Shown: in pieces, positions 25,115 to 32,892 of the stretch
How positions within the stretch are numbered: the first letter of the stretch is position 1
Layout: every line of letters begins with the position of its first letter
From: JAKPUX01 sp964436305
Lineage (GTDB): Bacteria > Zhuqueibacterota > Zhuqueibacteria > Residuimicrobiales > Residuimicrobiaceae
Reading direction: 5' to 3'
DNA: 64,000 nt
NCBI GenBank assembly: GCA_964436305.1
Contig: CAYTCI010000008.1
Coordinates: forward strand, 1-64,000
Translations under genes and position numbers: made by a program
Notes under the pieces: generated by a model
Databases searched by the model: none
The model's input: the letters and a program-made list of their open reading frames with translations, nothing else
Told to the model about the DNA's origin: nothing

Positions 25115-26089
25115 TCACAGAAGCCAAGTATAATTACGCCGCACACCAACCTTAACGGGGAACAGCTCATAGAAAATCAACTTCCCTTGCCGGCGGCGGC
25201 GGATTTTCCCTGCTGCTTCTAATACACCCAGACATTTATTAACCTGGTTGATATGCATGCCCAGAAGGGCAATCAGCTCCTCCAGGGTGCACGGCCGCCG
25301 GGCGATGGTTGAGAGAATGGACCCCTCGATATCCTGTTGTACGGTGCCGATCTTCAGTCCGGGAGGTGTACGTGCGATAATTTCAACGTTTGGAAGCTGC
25401 CAGCAGGTGATGATGCGTTCCAGTTCGTCCCGCGTTGCTGCACGCAGGGTGCTGACTACCCCGGGACGATCCAGGGTATTCAGCTGCACACGGTCGGGCG
25501 CGATGCGCAGGATGGCCTTCCTGAGTGCGGAAAGCTCGCTCTCCTGGTCATTGAGGCCTGGAACGATAAAGACCTCAAGCCAGATCCTGCCGCCATATTC
25601 TCGCCGTAGTGCGACCAGCCCGGCGATAATCCTATCTACTTCTAGCTGCAGGTGAGGACGATCGATCTTGCGATAGAGCGCCGGAGTAGCCGCATCGAGG
25701 GAGGGCAGAATCAGGTCGGCCTGGAGCGCCTCAGAACGCAATGATGCCTCAGTAAAAAGCGTCCCGTTGGTCAGTATTGCCACCGGAATTTCGGGAAAAC
25801 GCTCTTTGATCCAGGCAATCAGCTCCCCCACGCGGCTATTGAGCAGCGGCTCCCCGGAACCGGAGAAGGTGAAGTAATCGGGAGCGGGGTTCGCGGAGAG
25901 GAAGCAGGTCAACTCCTCGGATACCTGCTCGAAAGGCACATATTCACTTCGCTCCAAAGTGAGGCGAGTCGTTCGCCCGCACTCACAGTAGATGCAATTC
26001 AGAGTGCAGGTTTTGAGGGGCACCAGATCGATGCCCAGGGAGTTGCCCAGTCTCCTTGATGGGACCGGTCCAAAGATATGCCGATACAT
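25115..26089 (-). CDS. radical SAM protein with C-terminal winged-helix-like domain
   Basis: 324 residues. The cluster motif is C28-x3-C32-x2-C35 (CTLNCIYC), with an extra Cys37 next to it. GPVPSRRLGNSLGID at the N-terminus is the signature of a conserved radical SAM subgroup of anaerobes, often encoded near NifX-like and Mrp-type genes. FSGSGEPLLNSRV supplies the SAM-binding GxGEP motif. The last 70 residues (TLEELIALLGMHINQVNKCLGVLEAAGKI) look like a winged helix. Substrate unknown. Confidence 0.9.
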   Translation of the reverse strand: MYRHIFGPVPSRRLGNSLGIDLVPLKTCTLNCIYCECGRTTRLTLERSEYVPFEQVSEELTCFLSANPAPDYFTFSGSGEPLLNSRVGELIAWIKERFPEIPVAILTNGTLFTEASLRSEALQADLILPSLDAATPALYRKIDRPHLQLEVDRIIAGLVALRREYGGRIWLEVFIVPGLNDQESELSALRKAILRIAPDRVQLNTLDRPGVVSTLRAATRDELERIITCWQLPNVEIIARTPPGLKIGTVQQDIEGSILSTIARRPCTLEELIALLGMHINQVNKCLGVLEAAGKIRRRRQGKLIFYELFPVKVGVRRNYTWLL

Positions 26090-26192
26090 TCACGCCTGCC
26101 TTAATGCAGCCAGCCTGGTCTATTGATTCTGCAACTTTCCATGTTACTTGCCCTCTTCATCCTGGGTCCGTTGTACAGTCAATCCGATATAG

Positions 26193-26378
26193 TCAAAGTG
26201 CCTGGTGCAATTTTTTCAGTTCAAGATGGCCGCTGAGTTCCCGCAAAATGATCTCTTTGAAGAGAGAGCGGGTCTCGCGCATCTCTACTGGTAAAAATTC
26301 GTCGGAGAATCTTCGATGTGCGATGTCGTTAATTTGTTCGATCATCAGACCACTGTCGCCGCTGCGCAAAGTTGCCAT
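26193..26378 (-). pseudogene. 61-codon open frame, probable remnant
   Basis: Encodes a charged helical stretch (MIEQINDIAHRRFSDEFLP, LFKEIILRELSGHLELKK) bounded by a TAA just upstream and without a ribosome site. It looks like a piece of a larger protein I cannot name. It lies beside a degraded FAD oxidoreductase, so a remnant is likelier than a real gene. The rest of 26090-26452 shows nothing recognisable. Confidence 0.3.
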
Positions 26379-26452
26379 CAGCAGATGTTAGGGGGTGACG
26401 ATATACGAGCGCGGCGGCCGTCCTCCGAATGGGGAGCGGCCGCTGCCGTAGA

Positions 26453-26789
26453 TCAGGCCGGAACATAGACCTTGTTCAGGGCATCGCTGGCGCAGACAAT
26501 GAGGGGATAGGTCGTCGGCGCCGTTGTCAGCTGGGGGTGGGCGCCGAACTGGATGGTATCCAGATCGACCATGCTCATCTTGTTCTGGACCGCCAAAGCA
26601 ATCGTGTTAGTCAATTCACCCTTGTTGAGTAGAATCCGATTGTCCCCTTGTCCATCTCGAGTGATATAACGCGTTAGATATTGGAACCAGCCGAACACGC
26701 TTCGGCTAGATATTGCGGGCTGAGACCGAGGATATGATTCCGGCGGGACCGCCGCCGATAATGAGAACATCGGTTGTTGACTTGCTCAT
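26453..26789 (-). pseudogene. degraded FAD/NAD(P)-disulfide oxidoreductase (both ends kept, middle lost)
   Basis: Reading from ATG 26789, the first 27 codons give MSKSTTDVLIIGGGPAGIIS and SVSARNI, a classic FAD-binding GxGxxG start, then hit TAG. In another frame, the segment to the stop at 26453 gives LTNTIALAVQNKMSMVDLD and a following IQFGAHPQLTTAP, which matches the C-terminal dimerisation end of NADH oxidase/CoA-disulfide reductase-type proteins. A full member has about 440-560 residues, so several hundred codons are missing. This is an internal deletion with a frame change, and the product cannot be functional. Confidence 0.75.
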
Positions 26790-26875
26790 CCATTTCTCTT
26801 TGATATGTCTTACTCCCATCCGGATTTCGTTCATGCTCTGCCAGGGCCCTCCGAATGGTATGACGTGAACCATGT

Positions 26876-27730
26876 CTATCTGCTGCCATACAAGACCGGA
26901 GCACCCGGTTCAACGCCGGCATGGGCGGCGATGACCAGGCATTTGGCTTTGAATAAAAAGAAAATGGGTGCAGCGGTATCGCTCGGAGTCTCGAAATTGC
27001 CCTGCCCCTTGGCGATGATCAGATCCGCCTGGTGGAATGCTCGGATAAACTCCGGGCTGCACTCCGCGAGGATGGTCCCCGGAGCGTCGGATCCGTTATC
27101 AATGATGTGGACGAGACGGTCCAGACCGGCGAAGGCGGCATCCTCGCGGGTGGCGTCGTTGAGGATGGGCCTGCCGCGCACCGCCAGGGTCACGCGGTCG
27201 AGAGGCTGAAGTTGCTCGATGCACAACCGATCAAACACAATCTCGCCGGCATTGTCTGCGATGTAGAGAATACGCTTCGCCTGGAGGATTGCGCTGCGAA
27301 AGGCTGCCCAATCGCCTTGCAGGGGCTGGGTGAGTGCCTCCTCCAACGTCCTTCGGGCCTCAGCTTCGGAGAGCGCGCCATTGATGCCCAAATCGATAAT
27401 ATTGCCGGCGATAGCAACACGGGCAGCCAGATAAAGAGGGTCGGGGGATTGGTCCGCCAGTTGCCGCAGACGCGGCAGCATCTTCGCAGCGAGGCGGTTG
27501 AAGCGTTCTTTAGACTCCCGATAAGGATCGTCCACTCCCGAGATGCGGCGCAGCTCGCGATGAATCCACTGACCGATGTAGGGCGGGGGCAGGTGCATAT
27601 CCATTCCCGCCATCATCGCCAGGGCATGCCGCAGCAGATGCTGATGAATAACGGGATCAGCAGTGACAAAGCGCGCCGATTCCAGAGCCTGGCGAACGAT
27701 ACAGGGGATGCAATCGAGTGTGGTTTGCAT
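26876..27730 (-). CDS. DUF89/ARMT1-like damage-control phosphatase
   Basis: 284 residues. An N-terminal C7-x2-C10 (CIPC), the central metal/phosphate motif YIADNAGEIVFD near 165-176, the nearby segment VRGRPILNDAT and the later KGQGNFE motif identify the DUF89 family. Members are metal-dependent phosphatases acting on damaged or excess phosphometabolites; the Cys-containing subset is common in anaerobes and archaea. No substrate can be predicted. It is the only intact gene within the remnant-rich stretch 26.1-28.2 kb. Confidence 0.88.
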   Translation of the reverse strand: MQTTLDCIPCIVRQALESARFVTADPVIHQHLLRHALAMMAGMDMHLPPPYIGQWIHRELRRISGVDDPYRESKERFNRLAAKMLPRLRQLADQSPDPLYLAARVAIAGNIIDLGINGALSEAEARRTLEEALTQPLQGDWAAFRSAILQAKRILYIADNAGEIVFDRLCIEQLQPLDRVTLAVRGRPILNDATREDAAFAGLDRLVHIIDNGSDAPGTILAECSPEFIRAFHQADLIIAKGQGNFETPSDTAAPIFFLFKAKCLVIAAHAGVEPGAPVLYGSR

Positions 27731-27738
27731 GACGGCCG

Positions 27739-27825
27739 TCAGCCCGTTACCATCGCCGCCGCCTCCGGCATGCTGATCAGATAAAATGGCAAGGTGCCGT
27801 TAATCATCTTTCTCAGCGTGAGCAT
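27739..27825 (-). other. 28-codon open frame just upstream of DUF89 gene
   Basis: Reads MLTLRKMINGTLPFYLISMP then EAAAMVTG and stops 8 bp before the DUF89 start. In-frame codons continue upstream to a TAG. It looks protein-like but matches nothing I know. It may be a leader peptide or the tail of a lost gene. Confidence 0.2.
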
Positions 27826-27863
27826 AAGAGTTGAGTTCTTCAAATCCAGGCCATTCTAGATTT

Positions 27864-27959
27864 CTAGTACTTTTTGTCGACCAGGATAATCGCCTGATTC
27901 GGGCAGGCTTCAAAACAGCTGCCGCAGCCTGTACACCTTTCTTCTATAATGCTGTACAA
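27864..27959 (-). CDS. 31-residue ferredoxin-like mini-protein or remnant
   Basis: From TTG 27959 (AGGAG nine bases upstream) the frame reads MYSIIEERCTGCGSCFEACP then NQAIILVDKKY and TAG. The C-x2-C-x2-C-x3-CP spacing is a complete [4Fe-4S] binding motif within one half of a bacterial ferredoxin. Either a single-cluster mini-ferredoxin or the surviving half of a larger protein; the adjacent oxidoreductase remnant favours decay. A stop lies in frame directly upstream of the TTG region. Confidence 0.45.
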   Translation of the reverse strand: MYSIIEERCTGCGSCFEACPNQAIILVDKKY

Positions 27960-28018
27960 GGCAGATATCTCCTAACCGGAATGGACCGCATAAAACGCCA
28001 AAAAATTGGCTCATTCCA

Positions 28019-28042
28019 GTATGATATTCGCAAATATCATAC
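28019..28042. promoter_or_regulatory. 10-bp inverted repeat in AT-rich gap
   Basis: GTATGATATT-CGCA-AATATCATAC, perfect 10-bp arms with a 4-base spacer, about 60 bp upstream of the ferredoxin-like frame. Candidate operator or transcript hairpin. In the gap to wecB (28043-28208) I see only AT-rich sequence and a weak TGCTAC/GTAGCA dyad near 28141-28169. Confidence 0.45.
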
Positions 28043-28208
28043 CAGTGCAATTTTTCTGATAAATTAGGCCTTATGTTATATGTTTTAATTAGTTATGTTA
28101 TGACATACTACCATAAAAGGAAGCATGAGAGTTGCAGTATTGCTACTTTTTAGTAAGTAAGGTAGCATATATGCTCTTGAAGCGGGAACTGCTCCAGCCT
28201 TCAAGATA

Positions 28209-29315
28209 TCACGCGGTGCTTCTCAGGAAATCGACGATCCGCTGGGCGGCATGGCCATCGCCGTAGGGATTAACCAAGCCCAGGCTCGTGTCGATCCAGG
28301 ATCCATTTTCGAGGACTTGCGCAGCTTCGAGAACAATCCGCACCCTGCTTGTCCCGACCAGCCGCGCCACCCCCGCCTCCACCCCTTCCGGCCGCTCGGT
28401 GGTATCGCGCATAACCAGCACCGGAACTCCGAAGGTCGGCGCCTCTTCCTGAATCCCCCCTGAATCGGTGAGAATAAGGACCGAACGTTTCATGAGATGG
28501 ACCAGGGTGAGATAATCAACCGGCTCGATGAGATGGACATTCCCCAGCCCATGGAGGATTTCCCCGACCGGACGACGGACATTGGGATTCAGATGCACCG
28601 GATAGACAAAATGTGTGTCGGGAAACGAACCGGCCATTTCGCGGATGGCCTGGCAGAGCTCGCGAAATGGTTCGCCAAAGCTCTCCCGCCGGTGGGCGGT
28701 GATCAGGACCATGCGCCCCTCCTGCGGAATCACTTCAAGGGCACTTTTCCGCCAATCGAAGGGACGTTGTGAGATTTTCAGCAGGGCATCGACGATCGTG
28801 TTGCCGGTGACGTGGATGGCGCTCTCGCTGAATCCTTCGTTGAGCAGAGCCTGCCGCGCCCGCTCGGTGGGGGCAAAAAAAGCGTCGGCAGCGGCATCCG
28901 CCAGGCGGCGGTTCATCTCCTCCGGGAAGGGGCGGCGCTTGTCCAAGGTGCGCAGGCCAGCTTCGACATGGCCGAAGCGGATATCATGATAATAGGCCAT
29001 CACCGCGGAGACAAAGACTGTGGTGGTGTCCCCCTGGGCGAGGATCCAATCGGGTTTGGTCTCTTCGAGAACGCCGTCCAGGGTTTCGAAGAGCCGGGCA
29101 GTGAGAAGCGCAAGCCTCTGATTGGGTTGCATCAGGTTGAGATCGATGTCGGGATGGATACCGAAAAGCTCGAGCACCTGGTCGAGCATTTGCCGGTGCT
29201 GGCCGGTGACGCAGATCAGGCTCTCCACTTCCTGTGGATATTTTTCCAGTTCCTTGATCACCGGGGCCATCTTGATCGCCTCCGGCCGCGTGCCGAGAAT
29301 TGAGAGAATTTTCAT
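28209..29315 (-). CDS. wecB: UDP-N-acetylglucosamine 2-epimerase (non-hydrolysing)
   Basis: 368 residues, normal length. It interconverts UDP-GlcNAc and UDP-ManNAc for surface glycans. Signature segments are present: GTRPEAIKMAPVI at the N-terminus, CVTGQHRQMLDQVL, QGDTTTVF, GHVEAGLRT and DSGGIQEEAPTFGVPVLVMRDTTERPE. It stands alone here, with no wec/rff neighbours. It could supply ManNAc to cell-surface polymers, including that of the 8.4-17.5 kb operon, but no link is shown. Confidence 0.96.
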   Translation of the reverse strand: MKILSILGTRPEAIKMAPVIKELEKYPQEVESLICVTGQHRQMLDQVLELFGIHPDIDLNLMQPNQRLALLTARLFETLDGVLEETKPDWILAQGDTTTVFVSAVMAYYHDIRFGHVEAGLRTLDKRRPFPEEMNRRLADAAADAFFAPTERARQALLNEGFSESAIHVTGNTIVDALLKISQRPFDWRKSALEVIPQEGRMVLITAHRRESFGEPFRELCQAIREMAGSFPDTHFVYPVHLNPNVRRPVGEILHGLGNVHLIEPVDYLTLVHLMKRSVLILTDSGGIQEEAPTFGVPVLVMRDTTERPEGVEAGVARLVGTSRVRIVLEAAQVLENGSWIDTSLGLVNPYGDGHAAQRIVDFLRSTA

Positions 29316-29542
29316 AGGCTTCCTGTCGTCTGCAAGTGCACAATTGAAATGGTGGTTACGGGAAGGTTATTGCGCCGGCCCTCTTATGCACGCCCCTGTT
29401 TTGGCTGCCGTTTAGCCAGAGAGATAATGGCCAACACTTCGTAAAATATTGCAAATAGCAAGCCAAACACTGCCCGGATTAGATAATTCCTGTGCGTGAT
29501 CAATGGCAAAATTCACCTCTTCTGCCGGCAGCGAACACGATT

Positions 29543-29579
29543 TCGACCAACACAGCCGTACGCTCGACCAAATGGTCGA
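29543..29579. promoter_or_regulatory. enhancer-like palindrome plus half-site, copy of the 3-kb element
   Basis: TCGACCAAATGGTCGA at 29564-29579 is a perfect 6+4+6 dyad, identical in its first ten bases to the site at 3029. A TCGACC half-site starts at 29543, exactly 21 bp upstream, the same phasing as at 3008/3029. The sites are about 80-100 bp upstream of the -24 element at 29643. The stretch 29316-29542 shows nothing recognisable. Confidence 0.7.
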
Positions 29580-29642
29580 GCCCACACGGCCATTCACCCT
29601 TTTTACTAATTGTAATCCGTTAATTTACAACTCAATCTTCTC

Positions 29643-29658
29643 TGGCACGGTAGTTGTA
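29643..29658 (+). promoter_or_regulatory. sigma-54 (-24/-12)-like promoter
   Basis: TGGCACGGTAGTTGTA matches TGGCACG-N4-TTG perfectly with 10-base spacing; the -12 dinucleotide is GT rather than GC, as at 19181. It is 39 bp before the ATG at 29697. Confidence 0.7.
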
Positions 29659-29696
29659 AAGGCTGTGGATGAACACTAACCCATTGGAGGTTCAAC

Positions 29697-30674
29697 ATGA
29701 AAACAAGAGTTCTTGCATTACTGCTTTTTGTCCTGGTCTTGCCGATGCTGGCACAGCCCGGAAGAGGCCAACGGGGTAACAGCTCCCGGCTGTTCGATAA
29801 TCTGCCCGTCGAACCGCTTTCAGCTGAAGAAGAGAAGAGTCTGTACCTCATGCGCGAAGAGGAAAAACTGGCACGCGACGTCTATCAGGCCCTATATACC
29901 AAGTGGCATTTGCCGGTATTTCAGAACATTGCCGTGAGCGAACAGCGGCATTCCGACCGGATCAAGATGCTGCTGGACCGCTATGGTTTGAAAGATCCTT
30001 TCATCGATCAGCATGGCCTCTTCACAGACGCCCATCTTCAGGAGCTTTACAACGAGCTGGTCGAACAGGGATCCGTTTCCCAGCTTGACGCCCTCAAGGT
30101 AGGGGCAACCATCGAAGATCTGGATATCCATGATCTGGTCACCCTGCTTGAAAAAGTCGATAACCAGGACATCCGGCGGATCTATGAGAATCTGACCAAA
30201 GGATCGCGAAATCACATGCGCTCGTTTTACCGCCTAATCGTTGCCGCAGGCGGCAGCTACAGCGCCCAATATATCTCCCAGGAAGCGCTCGACGAGATCA
30301 TCTCCTCAGCGATGGAGAACGGCCCCGCTGGCAACAGCCAGGGCCGGAACGGCCGTAACCGCGGGGGGCGTCAGGGGGGCGATTCGGGCGAAGGCACGAA
30401 ATCCATCCGCGTGGGCAACTATCCCAATCCTGCCAATCCCACCACCACCATCGTCTACGAGCTCGAGGAGCCCGGTATTGTGGAGCTGGCCATCTACAAC
30501 AGCACCGGACAGCTGGTCCGTTCTGCTGCCTTGGGCGGCCAGGGCACGGGCGAACAGCGTTACCTCTGGGATGCCCGAGACAATTTCGGCCATCCTGTCA
30601 CCAGCGGTCTCTATTTTTGCCGGGTCAGTACCGGGGGGGCTGCGACGGTACACCGAATGCTGTTGATGCGCTGA
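29697..30674 (+). CDS. secreted DUF2202 (ferritin-like) protein with C-terminal sorting domain
   Basis: 325 residues: signal peptide (MKTRVLALLLFVLVLPMLAQ), then a DUF2202 domain at about 40-200 opening with LSAEEEKSLYLMREEEKLARDVY. The family is predicted to be a ferritin-like four-helix bundle and metal binding is likely (repeated Glu/His: REEEKLARD, VSEQRHSDRIK), but activity is not established. A Gly/Arg-rich linker leads to a C-terminal domain with GNYPNPANPTT, the FlgD-Ig/T9SS-like module. The ribosome site GGAGG is good. It has the same predicted control as the gene at 3225 and is followed by an intrinsic terminator. Confidence 0.88.
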   Translation: MKTRVLALLLFVLVLPMLAQPGRGQRGNSSRLFDNLPVEPLSAEEEKSLYLMREEEKLARDVYQALYTKWHLPVFQNIAVSEQRHSDRIKMLLDRYGLKDPFIDQHGLFTDAHLQELYNELVEQGSVSQLDALKVGATIEDLDIHDLVTLLEKVDNQDIRRIYENLTKGSRNHMRSFYRLIVAAGGSYSAQYISQEALDEIISSAMENGPAGNSQGRNGRNRGGRQGGDSGEGTKSIRVGNYPNPANPTTTIVYELEEPGIVELAIYNSTGQLVRSAALGGQGTGEQRYLWDARDNFGHPVTSGLYFCRVSTGGAATVHRMLLMR

Positions 30675-30693
30675 TAGCCCCACATCGTTCTGC

Positions 30694-30723
30694 AAAAAAG
30701 CCTTCGGTATCGAAGGCTTTTTT
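30694..30723. terminator. bidirectional intrinsic terminator
   Basis: A6-GCCTTCG-GTAT-CGAAGGC-T6: 7-bp GC stem flanked by A and T tracts, 20 bp after the DUF2202 stop. It can also serve the minus-strand gene ending at 30770. Confidence 0.9.
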
Positions 30724-30769
30724 GTGGGGAAGCAAATTAAAATAAACTGATGCAAGGATGATCCGACTT

Positions 30770-31045
30770 TTACAGCAGTCCCGCTTTGCCGCTATTCTGC
30801 CAACCGGCATCGGACTGGATGTCGGTACGGAAGACAATCAGGTCGGCCTCAAACGGGGAATCGGTGATGAAAATCGCCCTGGCGGCCTCGCTGCGAATAT
30901 CTGTGTAGCACCAGACTTGTGCGTCCGCCGCCTCCCAGGGGCTGGACGACTCATATGCGACCAGGTCGGCTTCAGAGCGGATGTCCGTGAAACATATCTT
31001 GAGGTCGGCATCCGCGGCGATATCAGTCTTGTAGAGTACAGGCAT
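30770..31045 (-). CDS. DUF6150-type repeat protein
   Basis: 91 residues from ATG 31045, with GGAGA upstream; longer starts run into the rhodanese-like gene. The protein is built from short repeats with the pattern (Y/F)-x-T/S-D-x-x-x-x-A-D-L (DADLKICFTD, EADLVAYES, EADLIVFRTD, then a final SDAGW), as in the DUF6150 family. Such repeats predict a small beta-strand solenoid or barrel. Function unknown. It is last in the sulfur-respiration gene run. Confidence 0.8.
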   Translation of the reverse strand: MPVLYKTDIAADADLKICFTDIRSEADLVAYESSSPWEAADAQVWCYTDIRSEAARAIFITDSPFEADLIVFRTDIQSDAGWQNSGKAGLL

Positions 31046-31071
31046 GCCATTTCTCCAGTTCCGGAATAAGA

Positions 31072-31731
31072 TCAACAGCCCTCTTTTTTCTTCTTTCCCT
31101 GGGGCCTGGGAGCGGCACCGCCGTCGGGCAGGCTCAATCTGGGCAGTGCGGCCGGCGGCTGGGCGCTCACGGCCGTTGCGCCGCTCTGCGGTGTGCCGCC
31201 GAAATACTTGCTCACCTCTTTGATCTTCGCGAAAGCTACACTTTGTTCGGGGGTTGGATTTTCCGGCACCGCGGGGAAGAGCACCTTCTCCTTCCACTCC
31301 TCCAGCCCGCCGAAGAGCATATAGACTGCCTTGTAGCCCTTCGCCTTGAGCAGGAACCAGGCCTGAGCGGAGTGGATCCCGCCCTCCGAGTAGAGCACGA
31401 TTTTTTCGTTGCGCTGCAGCCCGGCCTCGATCAAGCCAGCGAGGGGAATATTCTCCGCAGTGGGAATATGATAGTCGGAGAACTCTTGCTCGGTGCGCAG
31501 GTCGATCAGGCGATAATCTGCCCGGTTCTGGATGATCCAGTCCGCCAGTTCCTCCGCGGCCACATGATCGACCTGCTTGTCAACGATCAGCGCCAGCTCC
31601 CTGGCATCGATGGCTGTTTTGGCGCTGCCGTAGGGGTCTCCCGCAAAGATGGCGATAAACCCAAAAAACAACAGCGAGGCGGCCAGCCTGGCGTTCAGGC
31701 TCATCTTTTTTAGTGTATCGGCAATTTTCAT
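31072..31731 (-). CDS. membrane-anchored rhodanese-like protein lacking the catalytic Cys
   Basis: 219 residues from ATG 31731 (AAGGAGG 8 bases upstream, reusing bases near the transporter stop). One N-terminal membrane helix (LAASLLFFGFIAIFA) places the rhodanese fold (about 55-150) outside the cytoplasm. The fold is clear (LIDLRTEQEFSDYHIPTAENIPL), but the active-site loop reads YSEGGIHSAQ, with Ser115 where sulfurtransferases have Cys. It therefore should not transfer sulfur by the usual persulfide route and may be a binding or scaffold protein. The C-terminus is Pro-rich and ends in a Lys run and Cys. Neighbours: YeeE/YedE halves and a polysulfide-type reductase. Confidence 0.85.
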   Translation of the reverse strand: MKIADTLKKMSLNARLAASLLFFGFIAIFAGDPYGSAKTAIDARELALIVDKQVDHVAAEELADWIIQNRADYRLIDLRTEQEFSDYHIPTAENIPLAGLIEAGLQRNEKIVLYSEGGIHSAQAWFLLKAKGYKAVYMLFGGLEEWKEKVLFPAVPENPTPEQSVAFAKIKEVSKYFGGTPQSGATAVSAQPPAALPRLSLPDGGAAPRPQGKKKKEGC

Positions 31732-31732
31732 C

Positions 31733-32338
31733 TTATTCGCCCTCCTTTTTTGCAGCCATCTTCTTCTCTCCCCATTCGGCAGCAGCAAAGGCGCCCAGGG
31801 CCATCACGCAAACCAGGAAAACGACAAGCCCGTAGGGAACGTGGAGCAATTGCGGCAGGGTAACCTGGCCCATCGCCGTCGAGACATAGAACTTTTCGAC
31901 AAGATGAAAAACCTCACCGAAAAATAGAATGCCGGTGAAAAGCCCGCCGACATAAACCCAGCCGTCATAACGGCCTGTTGAAGCGGAAACGCAAGCGGTG
32001 CCTGGGCAGTATCCGCCGACGACGAATCCGATGCCAAGGATCAATCCGCCGGCGATCTGCGGAGCCAGATAGGTCGGATTGATATAGACCAGGGAAAGAT
32101 CAAGTACACCCAGAACGGAAAGATAATATACCCCAAGCATTGCGGTAATGATTGCGGTGAACATCACCTTGAGCACGGTCATATCGGTGAAATAGAACTG
32201 GGCCGCCAGCTTGCGGGCGGTACCAAAGCCGGCACGCTCGAGGAAGAAGCCGAATCCAATCCCGATAAAAATCGCAACGATCAGGCTAACTTCATCATTG
32301 AAAAGGCCGTATTTGAACCAGGGTGCGCTCATAGCCAT
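31733..32338 (-). CDS. YeeE/YedE-family transporter half (C-terminal half)
   Basis: About 201 residues from ATG 32338 (GAGGAGA upstream); it overlaps the stop of the partner half by 10 bp. About four to five membrane helices with the conserved Cys motif VGGYCPGTACVSA. In thiosulfate transporter TsuA (YeeE) one chain carries two such halves; here they are two genes, as in the PmpA/PmpB-type arrangement. Likely moves thiosulfate or another sulfur compound across the inner membrane for the neighbouring reductase; the cargo is inferred. Confidence 0.88.
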   Translation of the reverse strand: MAMSAPWFKYGLFNDEVSLIVAIFIGIGFGFFLERAGFGTARKLAAQFYFTDMTVLKVMFTAIITAMLGVYYLSVLGVLDLSLVYINPTYLAPQIAGGLILGIGFVVGGYCPGTACVSASTGRYDGWVYVGGLFTGILFFGEVFHLVEKFYVSTAMGQVTLPQLLHVPYGLVVFLVCVMALGAFAAAEWGEKKMAAKKEGE

Positions 32339-32868
32339 TGTCTCCTCATGAAATAAGCAAAGGCGTATCCACCGATAAAGACGGAGATCATGAAAGCCCA
32401 ACTGCCCAGATTCAGCAGCGCGCCGCCGGTGAGGGCCTGGCCGCTGGTGCAGCCGCGCGCCAGCTTGGCGCCGATAGCCATCAAACCCCCGCCAAGGAAG
32501 GCATAGAAGAGCCTGCCGCGGCTGCTGATGCGCGGTCCCTTTTCAATCTTGCCTTTGACACGATGGGCCAGCTTGCCCGAGATGAAACCGCCGATGAAGA
32601 CGCCGATCACCTCAAAGACCAGCCACTCCTTGAGAGGATTCGTTGTGCCATCGCCGAGGTACTCGGTGTAGAAAGGATTGGAGTTGGCATGTTCCGGTGC
32701 AACCTTTTGTACACCCCAGGCCACTGCAGAGGAGAAAGCCCCGGAGGCGCCTAATCCCCGGCCCATAATCACAAAGGAGGCCAGTAACACCAGGCCCAGT
32801 CCAATTCCCGCGAGGTAGGGATTCCAATAAGGCCTGGGTTTAAAATCATCGGATGGATGCGAACTCAT
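32329..32868 (-). CDS. YeeE/YedE-family transporter half (N-terminal half)
   Basis: 179 residues, about four membrane helices, with the conserved motif GAKLARGCTSGQALTGGA, whose Cys is part of the sulfur path in TsuA. It is the first of the split transporter pair, 24 bp after the NrfD-like gene. Together the two halves give about 380 residues, close to a full YeeE. Confidence 0.88.
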   Translation of the reverse strand: MSSHPSDDFKPRPYWNPYLAGIGLGLVLLASFVIMGRGLGASGAFSSAVAWGVQKVAPEHANSNPFYTEYLGDGTTNPLKEWLVFEVIGVFIGGFISGKLAHRVKGKIEKGPRISSRGRLFYAFLGGGLMAIGAKLARGCTSGQALTGGALLNLGSWAFMISVFIGGYAFAYFMRRQWL

Positions 32869-32892
32869 CGATCATTCCTCCGTAAAAAAGGA

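Noticed and set aside
27831..28067. 78-codon plus-strand frame in the remnant region
   Set aside because: The opposite strand carries the clear ferredoxin Cys motif in part of it and the plus frame resembles nothing.
31046..31297. N-terminal extension of the DUF6150 protein
   Set aside because: It overlaps the rhodanese-like gene in another frame and is Arg-rich mirror sequence; family members begin near MPVLYKTD.
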